From contig DKGN01000052.1 in the NCBI GenBank assembly GCA_002453275.1, positions 1 through 5,957 on the forward strand: a stretch of DNA of 5,957 bases, in the 5' to 3' direction. Shown piece by piece: positions 1 through 5,383 of the stretch. Position numbers and translations under genes: made by a program. Numbering within the stretch: position 1 is the stretch's first letter; every line of letters begins with the position of its first letter. Source of the stretch: Caryophanales bacterium UBA6769 (lineage in GTDB: Bacteria > Bacillota > Bacilli > Bacillales > UBA6769). The notes beneath the pieces are model-generated. The model made no database searches, was not told the DNA's origin, and worked only from the letters and a program-made list of their open reading frames with translations.

Positions 1-495
1 GCTGCAGAACAAATCCGAGCAAAAGGACTTCCTGTCATTATTGATAACGATGAAAAACATTTTCGACTTTACATTGGAATTGGGCTGAACAAAGAGCATC
101 TCCAAGCGATGATGAATGAAATTGAAGAAAAAGGTGTAGAAACTTACGTAAAAGATATTGACATAATTGCACAAGATGATTTAACGAAAGAAGAAGACCG
201 TTTATACGAGGGGACTCAACTTTTACAGGCCTATATTATGGATTCTGAACGAATATTTAACAAACAAAAGATAGAAGAACAAAAAAAGTTGTCCGACAAG
301 CTAGCCACTTGGAAAAAAGATTTTGACACGAAAGCAGTAGACGATGAAACGAAATTAGCGTTTGCTCAGTCTTTGCTCGATGCAGATGGAGCGATTAAAG
401 CATTTTTAAACAATGATGACCAAGATCAGCTTTGGGAGGCGGAAAAACATCTTCTCCAAGCTTTTCTATTGTATAAACAGATTGTTAGCTCATAA
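1..495 (+). CDS. SPOR-domain protein, C-terminal part (probably SpoIIB-like), 5' end outside window
   Basis: The reading frame is open from the first base of the window and ends at TAA (493-495), giving 164 residues of a longer protein; the internal ATG at 109 is therefore not the true start. The first ~50 residues have the alternating pattern of the second half of a SPOR domain: a helix with AKGLPVII, a strand HFRLYIGIG, a helix, then GVETYVKDI. SPOR domains bind denuded septal peptidoglycan. The remaining ~110 residues are charged, predicted mostly helical, with a KQKIEEQKKL stretch and no membrane segment. In B. subtilis the gene at this position, upstream of maf-radC-mreB, is spoIIB, a SPOR-domain protein needed for septal peptidoglycan processing during engulfment. 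The SPOR assignment rests on pattern, the SpoIIB identity mainly on position. The N-terminal part, where a transmembrane segment would lie, is not visible. Confidence 0.6.
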   Translation, partial: AAEQIRAKGLPVIIDNDEKHFRLYIGIGLNKEHLQAMMNEIEEKGVETYVKDIDIIAQDDLTKEEDRLYEGTQLLQAYIMDSERIFNKQKIEEQKKLSDKLATWKKDFDTKAVDDETKLAFAQSLLDADGAIKAFLNNDDQDQLWEAEKHLLQAFLLYKQIVSS

Positions 496-521
496 CAAAC
501 CGGAGACGGTTTGTTATTTTT
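492..521 (+). terminator. Intrinsic terminator of the SPOR-domain gene
   Basis: A perfect 11-bp stem (ATAACAAACCG at 492-502 with CGGTTTGTTAT at 507-517) closes on a GAGA tetraloop and runs into five T residues (517-521). The stop codon of the upstream gene lies in the left half of the stem. This is a classic Rho-independent terminator and separates the SPOR gene from the flavoprotein gene. Confidence 0.88.
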
Positions 522-559
522 ATTGAGAAAACATCTTTGCACTGTCATTAGCAGGAGAT

Positions 560-589
560 TTGAGTTGAGATGTTGAATGTAATTATTAT
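560..589 (+). promoter_or_regulatory. Possible sigma-A promoter of the flavoprotein gene
   Basis: TTGAGT (560-565) and TATTAT (584-589) are separated by 18 bases, about 47 bases before the chosen start codon. The upstream terminator implies that the flavoprotein gene needs its own promoter somewhere in 522-635. Other weak pairings are possible in this AT-rich stretch, so the assignment is tentative. Confidence 0.35.
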
Positions 590-620
590 GTATATTGGAA
601 ATGGGGGTTTATTAGACACG

Positions 621-627
621 AGGGGGG
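621..627 (+). promoter_or_regulatory. Ribosome binding site that sets the flavoprotein start
   Basis: AGGGGGG at 621-627 lies 8 bases before ATG 636. The in-frame ATG at 570 has no comparable site and would add 22 residues (starting MLNVIIMYIG) ahead of the dinucleotide-binding fold. The start at 636 is therefore preferred. Confidence 0.75.
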
Positions 628-635
628 AACTTCAT

Positions 636-2294
636 ATGGGGTATGACGCTATCATTGTTGGCGCCGGTTTAGCCGGCTTAGTTGCTGCAACAGAAATAGC
701 TGAAGCAGGTAAAAAAGTTTTACTGCTTGATCAAGAACCTGAAGCATCGTTGGGTGGTCAAGCATGGTGGTCGTTCGGAGGCTTATTTCTCGTCGATTCC
801 CCGGAGCAACGGCGTTTCGGGGTAAAAGACTCTCGTGAACTTGCTTGGCAGGATTGGCTTGGAACAGCAGACTTTGATCGTGAAGCTGATGAAGACTTCT
901 GGGCGATGAAGTGGGCAGAGGCTTACGTTGACTTCGCTGCGGGCGAGAAGCGTGAATGGTTAAGAGAACAAGGGATCCGTTTTTTCCCGATTGTCGGCTG
1001 GGCTGAAAGAGGTGGTTATTTGGCTGAAGGACATGGAAATTCAGTTCCGCGCTTTCATATCGTTTGGGGAACGGGACCTGGAATTGTGAAGCCATTTGAG
1101 ACGAAATTACGTGCGCAAATAAAAAAAGGAACTATTACTTATCAACCCCGGCATCGTGTCGATGGTTTGCTTACAAAAAGTGGTAATGTCGTTGGTGTTC
1201 ATGGAAAAGTATTAGTTGATAGCACAGCGAAGCGGGGGGAACGAAGCTCCCGAGAAGTAGTAAGCTCTTTTGAATTTAACTCTCAAGCTGTTGTCGTAAC
1301 GAGCGGCGGTATCGGTGGAAACTTCGATCTTGTCCGGCAAAACTGGCCCTCCCGACTTGGAGAACCTCCGAAGCAATTAATTAGCGGTGTGCCCGCTCAT
1401 GTCGATGGAAGAATGTTAGAAATTACCGAAAAAGCTGGGGGTCGACTCGTGAATAAAGATCGGATGTGGCATTATACGGAAGGCATCCAAAATTGGAATC
1501 CGATCTGGCCAAAGCACGGCATCCGGATCTTACCAGGACCATCATCGATTTGGTTAGATGCAAAAGGAAAGCGATTTCCAGTTCCAAATTTTCCAGGTTT
1601 TGATACGTTAGGTACTCTCGAGGCGATTATGGAAACAGGCTATGATTATTCATGGTTCATTTTGACACAAAAAATAATTGAAAAGGAATTTGCGTTATCT
1701 GGCTCGGAGCAAAACCCCGATTTAACGGAAAAAAGCATCCGTCAGCTTTTAAAGCAACGCCTTCTTCCTGGCGCACCGGCACCTGTTCAAGCTTTTATGG
1801 ACAATGGCAAGGATTTTATTGTGGCGTCGACGCTTGAAGAGCTTGTTAAACGGATGAATCAAATAACAGAAGAACCGCTGCTACATTATAACGACGTTAA
1901 ACGGCAAATTGTCGCTAGAGATCGGGAAATGGATAATCCTTTCACGAAAGACCTCCAAATTGCAGCATTGCGGGTAGCTCGGAATTATAAAGGTGATAAG
2001 CTAAGCCGCGTTGCAACCCCCCATAAAATTCTCGACCCGAAAAATGGTCCCCTCATCGCCGTTCGATTGAACATTTTAACACGAAAAACCCTCGGTGGAT
2101 TACAGACTGATTTGTCAGGCCGTGTCTTAAAGAATACAGGCGAAGCAATCCCTGGTTTGTACGCAGCTGGCGAAGTAGCAGGCTTTGGTGGTGGCGGTGT
2201 GCATGGCTACCGCTCATTAGAAGGAACATTTTTAGGTGGCTGCCTTTTTTCAGGAAGACAAACAGGCCGTGCTCTTCCAAACGATATTGTCTAA
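636..2294 (+). CDS. FAD-binding dehydrogenase (fumarate reductase / 3-ketosteroid dehydrogenase superfamily)
   Basis: This 552-residue cytoplasmic flavoprotein has no signal peptide or membrane segment. It starts directly with a Rossmann dinucleotide fold: IIVGAGLAGL (residues 6-15, GxGxxG), with strand 2 ending at VLLLDQE, where D32 would bind the ribose. A GGQAWWSFGG segment follows at 40-49. The C-terminal part has the second FAD signature, with LTRKTLGGLQTDLSGRVL (491-508), IPGLYAAGEVAGFGGGGV (515-532) and GYRSLEGTFLGGCLFSGR (534-551). This architecture matches FAD_binding_2 proteins, which reduce or oxidise a C-C bond next to a carbonyl or carboxyl. It most resembles the single-domain 'FAD-binding dehydrogenase' group found in Bacillus and actinobacteria, whose substrate is unknown to me. 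No heme or flavin-attachment domain is present. The gene stands where B. subtilis has maf and is bounded upstream by a terminator. By eye its codons look somewhat more GC-rich than those of mreC/mreD (not counted), compatible with transfer. Confidence 0.88.
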   Translation: MGYDAIIVGAGLAGLVAATEIAEAGKKVLLLDQEPEASLGGQAWWSFGGLFLVDSPEQRRFGVKDSRELAWQDWLGTADFDREADEDFWAMKWAEAYVDFAAGEKREWLREQGIRFFPIVGWAERGGYLAEGHGNSVPRFHIVWGTGPGIVKPFETKLRAQIKKGTITYQPRHRVDGLLTKSGNVVGVHGKVLVDSTAKRGERSSREVVSSFEFNSQAVVVTSGGIGGNFDLVRQNWPSRLGEPPKQLISGVPAHVDGRMLEITEKAGGRLVNKDRMWHYTEGIQNWNPIWPKHGIRILPGPSSIWLDAKGKRFPVPNFPGFDTLGTLEAIMETGYDYSWFILTQKIIEKEFALSGSEQNPDLTEKSIRQLLKQRLLPGAPAPVQAFMDNGKDFIVASTLEELVKRMNQITEEPLLHYNDVKRQIVARDREMDNPFTKDLQIAALRVARNYKGDKLSRVATPHKILDPKNGPLIAVRLNILTRKTLGGLQTDLSGRVLKNTGEAIPGLYAAGEVAGFGGGGVHGYRSLEGTFLGGCLFSGRQTGRALPNDIV

Positions 2295-2302
2295 CGACAA
2301 TA
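2285..2302 (+). other. Stem-loop over the flavoprotein stop codon
   Basis: TATTGTC (2285-2291) pairs with GACAATA (2296-2302) around a TAAC loop, so a 7-bp hairpin carries the stop codon TAA (2292-2294) in its loop. No T-run follows, so it is at best a weak terminator. It abuts the left arm of the inverted repeat that flanks radC. Confidence 0.45.
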
Positions 2303-2303
2303 G

Positions 2304-2328
2304 GATTTCTATCCCCATTAGAGCAGGA
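2304..2328 (+). repeat. Left arm of inverted repeat flanking radC
   Basis: These 25 bases, containing CCCCATTAGAGCAGGA, are the reverse complement of 3221-3245 at 24 of 25 positions; the only mismatch is T2312 against T3237. One further G-U pair is possible in RNA (G2303 with U3246). The arm lies 9 bases after the flavoprotein stop and 40 bases before the radC start, outside any coding sequence. Confidence 0.9.
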
Positions 2329-2351
2329 TCATGAGAATCGATACAACCATT

Positions 2352-2360
2352 AAGAGGTGA
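2352..2360 (+). promoter_or_regulatory. Ribosome binding site that sets the radC start
   Basis: AAGAGGTGA lies 8 bases before ATG 2369. The in-frame GTG at 2357 is inside this site and so cannot be the initiation codon in practice. The 229-residue product from 2369 is also close to the usual RadC length. Confidence 0.8.
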
Positions 2361-2368
2361 TACATTCG

Positions 2369-3058
2369 ATGTCTGATTATCCAATTATGCTCCGAGATGT
2401 ACCTGAAGAAGAAAGACCGCGTGAACGACTTATACGAAAAGGACCCGAAAACCTTTCAAATCAAGAACTTCTAGCGATTATATTGCGAACTGGAACTGTG
2501 AATGAATCTGTTCTCCAACTATCTCAACGTGTCATTCAACACTTTGAGGGGTTGCGTCTCCTAAAAAATGCGTCAATTGAAGAATTGATGGAAATTAAAG
2601 GTATTGGTCAAGCGAAAGCGATTCAAATACTTGCTTCGCTTGAGCTCGGTGAACGAATTATACAATTAAATCCAAGTGATAAATATACGATTCGTTCGCC
2701 GGAAGACGGGGCAAGCTACTTGATGGAGGAATTACGCTTTTTAACGCAAGAACATTTCGTGTGCCTCTATCTCAATACGAAGAATCAAGTCATTCATAAG
2801 CAGACCATTTTTATCGGAAGTTTAAACGCTTCAATCGTTCATCCGCGCGAAGTTTTTAAAGAAGGTATTCGGCGATCCGCAGCTTCTGTGCTATGTTTTC
2901 ACAATCATCCGAGTGGTGATCCGACACCGAGCCAAGAAGATATCCAAGTGACGAAACGGCTTGTTGAAAGTGGAAAGGTCATTGGCATTGACGTGCTTGA
3001 TCACATCATTATCGGGGATAAAAAATATGTAAGCCTAAAAGAAAAAGGCTACATATAA
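2369..3058 (+). CDS. radC: RadC family JAB/JAMM-domain protein
   Basis: The product has 229 residues. The N-terminal UPF0758-type region includes RLIRKGPENLSNQELLAIIL (21-40) and a helix-hairpin-helix segment around IKGIGQAKAIQIL (76-88), a fold that usually contacts DNA without sequence specificity. The C-terminal JAMM metalloprotease-like domain carries the zinc-ligand motif HNHPSGDPTPSQED, with H178, H180 and D191, and the typical VHPREVFKEGIR segment with a candidate catalytic E161. All metal-binding residues are intact. The original link of radC to DNA repair in E. coli was later withdrawn, and the cellular role in Bacillus remains uncertain. The gene follows the flavoprotein by 74 bases and precedes mreB by 297 bases. 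Unusually, it is bracketed by a 25-base inverted repeat. Confidence 0.95.
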   Translation: MSDYPIMLRDVPEEERPRERLIRKGPENLSNQELLAIILRTGTVNESVLQLSQRVIQHFEGLRLLKNASIEELMEIKGIGQAKAIQILASLELGERIIQLNPSDKYTIRSPEDGASYLMEELRFLTQEHFVCLYLNTKNQVIHKQTIFIGSLNASIVHPREVFKEGIRRSAASVLCFHNHPSGDPTPSQEDIQVTKRLVESGKVIGIDVLDHIIIGDKKYVSLKEKGYI

Positions 3059-3169
3059 TGTCAAAGTTTGCCTAATTCGCTAAAATAGCTCCTTCATATT
3101 CCACACAAAAACTTACATATTTTAATCTCATTACAAAAGTTAAATCTTTATAAATATGTCTTTTTCCTC

Positions 3170-3199
3170 CTATCATTTTCGTGCTTTATAAAGTATAAT
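3170..3199 (+). promoter_or_regulatory. Candidate upstream mreB promoter
   Basis: A perfect -10 hexamer TATAAT is present at 3194-3199. Its best -35 partner, CTATCA at 3170-3175 with an 18-base spacer, matches consensus weakly. Transcription would begin near 3206 and give an mreB leader of about 150 bases that carries the right arm of the radC-flanking repeat close to its 5' end. Confidence 0.4.
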
Positions 3200-3220
3200 C
3201 GATATGTCAATCTCAATGTT

Positions 3221-3245
3221 TCCTGCTCTAATGGGGTTAGAAATC
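3221..3245 (-). repeat. Right arm of inverted repeat flanking radC
   Basis: This is the reverse complement of 2304-2328 with one mismatch. The arms are 892 bases apart and enclose the whole of radC with its ribosome binding site. Homology may continue inward in degraded form (GAGCAGGA followed by CATGAGAATC against CATTGAGATT, with gaps), but that extension is weak. I see no target-site duplication outside the arms. Confidence 0.9.
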
Positions 3246-3265
3246 TAAAGAAATAATGTCGATGA

Positions 3266-3281
3266 TGTAAAAATAATTACA
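3266..3281. promoter_or_regulatory. Dyad TGTAA-N6-TTACA upstream of mreB
   Basis: TGTAA (3266-3270) and TTACA (3277-3281) are exact inverted copies separated by six bases, the geometry of a small dimeric repressor site. The dyad shares base 3281 with the next one. Short arms in AT-rich DNA can arise by chance. Confidence 0.3.
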
Positions 3282-3297
3282 CATTTCGTCGAAATGT
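3281..3297. promoter_or_regulatory. 17-base dyad ACATTTCG-T-CGAAATGT upstream of mreB
   Basis: Two perfect 8-base inverted arms (3281-3288 and 3290-3297) flank a single base. With a one-base gap this cannot fold as an RNA hairpin without opening the centre, so a DNA-binding dimer site is the likelier reading. It covers the -35 position of the possible extended -10 promoter at 3307-3315. I do not recognise the motif as that of a known regulator; it is not a Bacillus LexA box. Confidence 0.4.
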
Positions 3298-3306
3298 CTA
3301 GATTAT

Positions 3307-3315
3307 TGCTATGTT
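3307..3315 (+). promoter_or_regulatory. Possible extended -10 promoter close to mreB
   Basis: TGCTATGTT fits the TGnTATnnT extended -10 form and lies about 40 bases before the mreB start. No good -35 is present, because the expected position falls in the 17-base dyad. An extended -10 can partly compensate for that. Confidence 0.3.
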
Positions 3316-3355
3316 TTAAATATGAACTTGAAGCTGTGAAAGGAGTTTTACATAG

Positions 3356-4390
3356 ATGCTTTTTCGTGGAAATGCTATGGGAATCGATTTAGGAACTGCG
3401 AATACACTCGTATATACAAAAGGAAAGGGTGTTGTCGTCCGTGAGCCATCAGTCGTGGCTTTACAAAAAGACTCGGGTCAGATTGAGGCGGTAGGCGATG
3501 ATGCGAAACAAATGATTGGAAGAACACCTGGAAATATCGTAGCAGTGCGGCCGATGAAGGATGGTGTCATTGCCGATTTTGAAACAACAGCGATTATGTT
3601 GAAGTATTTTATCGAACAAGCCCAAAAGAAAGGATCGCTTTTCACACGCAAGCCAAACGTGATGATCTGCGTTCCATCTGGAATTACAGCAGTAGAGAAA
3701 CGTGCTGTCGAGGATGCGACGCGGCAGGCTGGAGCGAGAGAAGCGTATACGATAGAAGAGCCATTTGCCGCTGCAATTGGTGCGGATTTACCTGTTTGGG
3801 AGCCGACCGGAAGTATGGTTGTTGACATTGGTGGCGGTACGACCGAAGTCGCGATTATTTCTTTAGGAGGAATTGTCACAAGTCGTTCAATCCGTGTTGC
3901 TGGTGATGAAATGGACGATGCCATTATCCAATATATTAAAAAGAAATATAACCTTATGATCGGTGAACGTACATCAGAATCATTAAAAATGGAAATCGGA
4001 TCAGCAAGTGAGGACGCTGATATGGGTGATATGGAAATCCGCGGAAGAGATTTAGTCACGGGATTACCGAAAACGATTTCGATTACGGGAAAAGAAGTTG
4101 CTGAAGCATTGAGTGAAACAGTCAACAATATTGTTGACACAGTCAAAATAACACTCGAAAATACACCACCTGAATTAGCCGCAGATATTATGGATCGTGG
4201 TATTGTTCTTACTGGTGGTGGTGCTTTGCTAAAAGATCTTGATCGAGTGCTAGGTGAAGAGACAAACATGCCTGTCGTCGTGGCAGAAGAACCACTTGAA
4301 TGTGTCGCCATTGGAACAGGAAAAGCTTTAGAAAATTTACACTTACTTCGTTCAAAATCAGGCATTTCTTCTCGTTCTAAGACTCGTTAA
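3356..4390 (+). CDS. mreB: Rod shape-determining protein MreB (bacterial actin)
   Basis: This 344-residue actin homologue polymerises on ATP along the inner face of the membrane and organises lateral cell-wall synthesis with MreC, MreD, RodA and PBP2-type enzymes. The actin-fold signatures are intact: phosphate-1 loop GIDLGTANT (9-17), the TIEEPFAAAIG segment with catalytic-region E134/E135, phosphate-2 loop DIGGGTTEVAI (157-167), and adenosine motif GIVLTGGGALL (282-292). The N-terminal MLF is a short hydrophobic membrane-contact element. ATG 3356 is chosen because AAAGGAG lies 10 bases upstream. The in-frame ATG 3377 would begin just before the phosphate loop and lacks a good site. The C-terminus (SKSGISSRSKTR) is several residues longer than the ~337-residue B. 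subtilis MreB. The following mreC and mreD distinguish it from the paralogues Mbl and MreBH. Confidence 0.98.
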   Translation: MLFRGNAMGIDLGTANTLVYTKGKGVVVREPSVVALQKDSGQIEAVGDDAKQMIGRTPGNIVAVRPMKDGVIADFETTAIMLKYFIEQAQKKGSLFTRKPNVMICVPSGITAVEKRAVEDATRQAGAREAYTIEEPFAAAIGADLPVWEPTGSMVVDIGGGTTEVAIISLGGIVTSRSIRVAGDEMDDAIIQYIKKKYNLMIGERTSESLKMEIGSASEDADMGDMEIRGRDLVTGLPKTISITGKEVAEALSETVNNIVDTVKITLENTPPELAADIMDRGIVLTGGGALLKDLDRVLGEETNMPVVVAEEPLECVAIGTGKALENLHLLRSKSGISSRSKTR

Positions 4391-4392
4391 AC

Positions 4393-4421
4393 AACATAAA
4401 TGCTCAATAGGCATTTGTGTT
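4393..4421 (+). other. Hairpin just after mreB
   Basis: AACATAAATGC (4393-4403) pairs with GCATTTGTGTT (4411-4421), 11 bp including one G-U pair, around a 7-base loop. It begins 3 bases after the mreB stop. The sequence that follows (CATTTGCTCC) has no continuous T-run, so this is more likely a weak attenuator or a stability/processing element setting the MreB:MreC ratio than a full terminator. Confidence 0.45.
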
Positions 4422-4431
4422 CATTTGCTCC

Positions 4432-4451
4432 TCACTATAAAATGATAGTGA
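4432..4451 (+). other. Second hairpin in the mreB-mreC gap
   Basis: TCACTAT (4432-4438) and ATAGTGA (4445-4451) form a perfect 7-bp stem with a 6-base loop, 11 bases beyond the first hairpin. No T-run follows. Confidence 0.35.
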
Positions 4452-4476
4452 TACTTATAAAGCTCAGGTAACTGTC

Positions 4477-4488
4477 TGTCAGCTGACA
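4477..4488. promoter_or_regulatory. 12-base perfect palindrome TGTCAGCTGACA upstream of mreC
   Basis: The sequence reads identically on both strands over 12 bases and ends 19 bases before the mreC start. It could be a protein-binding site. Its function is unknown to me. Confidence 0.35.
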
Positions 4489-4507
4489 TATTGAAGTAGG
4501 TGTTTTC

Positions 4508-5383
4508 ATGCGTCAATTTTTTTCTAACAAACGGCTCATTGTTTTACTAATCTCTATGATTATACTCGTTGCTATGATTGGCTTTTCAATGAGAGAACGA
4601 ACAACATTAACGAAGCCAGAGCAGTTTTTTAAGGATTCTGTTGCAACGGTACAGTCAATTTTTTATAAACCCGCTAAAAGTGTAGCGGGTTTCTTTGAGA
4701 ATATTTCAGATCTTAAAAATTTATACTCTGAAAATAAAGTGTTAAAAGCTAGGCTTGATGAATACGCAAAACTGTCTGTTGATTTTAGAGATATAAAAAA
4801 AGAAAATGATGAGCTTCGTGAATTGGTCGGACAATCATCAAGTATGCGAGACTATCACACAATTCCTGCAAGTGTCATCGCTCGTTCACCAGACCGTTGG
4901 AATAATCGTTTGACACTTGATAAAGGAAGTGAAGATGGGGTTGAAGTGAATATGGCCGTTGTCACTCCTAACGGCTTAATCGGGAAAGTAAAAAATGTGC
5001 AGCCATTTTCAAGTACGGTTCAACTCGTGAGCGATTTGGATCGAACGAATCGTATATCTGCTTATGTTCAAGATAATCAGGATGTTTTTGGTGTCATTGA
5101 TGGGTATGATGTCGAAAAGCAGACGCTCTTATTCAACAATATTACGATTGATGTTGAAGTAAAAGAAGGCGGTACTGTCGTGACATCAGGATTAGGTGGA
5201 ATCTTTCCAAAAAATTTAATTATTGGCGAAATTATAGAAGTTAGGAATGACAAATATGGCTTAACCCAATCCGCTCTCATCAAACCATCAGCAGACTTAT
5301 ATAATATTAATCATGTTATGATTGTAAAAAGGAAATCTGAAGTCATTTCCACCGCTCAGGATGAAGAGGAGGATGAACGTTGA
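4508..5383 (+). CDS. mreC: Rod shape-determining protein MreC
   Basis: The product has 291 residues: a short basic cytoplasmic tail (1-9), one membrane anchor LIVLLISMIILVAMIGF (10-26), a coiled-coil region at about 66-108 (ENKVLKARLDEY, KKENDELREL), and the extracytoplasmic beta-domain pair (about 118-275). That domain carries family hallmarks VIARSPDRWNN (123-133), GLIGKV (156-161) and VVTSGLGGIFPKNLIIGEI (224-242). A very acidic tail (DEEEDER) follows. MreC scaffolds the elongasome and contacts MreD and class B penicillin-binding proteins. Similarity to B. subtilis MreC is evident through the anchor (MIGFS) and the FENI.DLKN..SEN segment. The ribosome binding site AAGTAGGTG (4494-4502) lies 5 bases before ATG. 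The gene's last codons also carry the mreD ribosome binding site, and the two genes overlap by 4 bases, indicating translational coupling. Confidence 0.97.
   Translation: MRQFFSNKRLIVLLISMIILVAMIGFSMRERTTLTKPEQFFKDSVATVQSIFYKPAKSVAGFFENISDLKNLYSENKVLKARLDEYAKLSVDFRDIKKENDELRELVGQSSSMRDYHTIPASVIARSPDRWNNRLTLDKGSEDGVEVNMAVVTPNGLIGKVKNVQPFSSTVQLVSDLDRTNRISAYVQDNQDVFGVIDGYDVEKQTLLFNNITIDVEVKEGGTVVTSGLGGIFPKNLIIGEIIEVRNDKYGLTQSALIKPSADLYNINHVMIVKRKSEVISTAQDEEEDER
4667..4696 (+). other. Terminator-like hairpin inside mreC
   Basis: AAACCCGCT (4667-4675) pairs perfectly with AGCGGGTTT (4684-4692) around an 8-base loop, followed by CTTT. On the opposite strand the same stem is followed by ATAAAAAATT. 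It lies about 160 bases into the coding sequence. The shape is that of a modest intrinsic terminator, but ribosomes translating mreC would normally prevent folding. Confidence 0.4.
5367..5372 (+). promoter_or_regulatory. Ribosome binding site supporting the TTG start of mreD
   Basis: A consensus AGGAGG lies 7 bases before TTG 5380, within the mreC codons for the acidic tail. No in-frame ATG is nearby (the next encodes M21), so TTG initiation is well supported. Confidence 0.85.

Larger units (their letters stand above)
3059..3355 (+). other. radC-mreB intergenic region
   Basis: This 297-base AT-rich gap holds no convincing gene and no intrinsic terminator after radC, so radC transcripts may read through into mreB. 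The first ~110 bases show nothing I can assign. The second half holds a TATAAT hexamer (3194-3199), the right arm of the repeat flanking radC (3221-3245), two dyads (3266-3281 and 3281-3297), a possible extended -10 (3307-3315) and the mreB ribosome binding site AAAGGAG (3339-3345). Confidence 0.6.

Noticed and set aside
570..635. N-terminal extension of the flavoprotein to ATG 570
   Set aside because: The strong ribosome binding site at 621-627 serves ATG 636. The extra 22 residues do not resemble a signal peptide and would precede a Rossmann fold that normally begins near the N-terminus.
662..677. GCCGG/CCGGC hairpin at the start of the flavoprotein gene
   Set aside because: It is explained by codons for the glycine/alanine-rich GAGLAG loop. 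A 5-bp stem is not significant.
652..1095. - strand open frame opposite the flavoprotein gene (147 residues)
   Set aside because: Antisense to the well-supported dinucleotide-binding region, low-complexity L/Q/R-rich composition, no ribosome binding site and no domain.
2053..2280. - strand open frame opposite the flavoprotein 3' end (75 residues)
   Set aside because: Short antisense shadow of conserved FAD-binding motifs with no recognisable features.
2357..2368. GTG 2357 as the radC start
   Set aside because: It lies inside the AAGAGGTGA ribosome binding site that serves ATG 2369.
3100..3220. Possible - strand promoter (TTGACA near 3204-3209) and AGGAGG (minus strand, about 3165-3170) suggesting a small divergent gene
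   Set aside because: The -10 spacing is poor and no ATG/GTG/TTG frame of useful length follows the AGGAGG before stops, so no gene can be supported.
2304..3245. radC as an insertion sequence or transposon with terminal inverted repeats
   Set aside because: There is no transposase or recombinase inside, no visible target-site duplication, and radC is at its ancestral position in the Bacillus gene order. The repeat is reported as a finding but not called a mobile element.
3478..4365. Long open frame on the - strand opposite mreB (295 residues)
   Set aside because: It lies wholly antisense to an unmistakable mreB. Its serine/isoleucine-rich composition is what an antisense frame gives, and it shows no domain.
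5077..5283. - strand open frame opposite mreC (68 residues)
   Set aside because: Antisense shadow of the conserved MreC beta domain, with no supporting signals.
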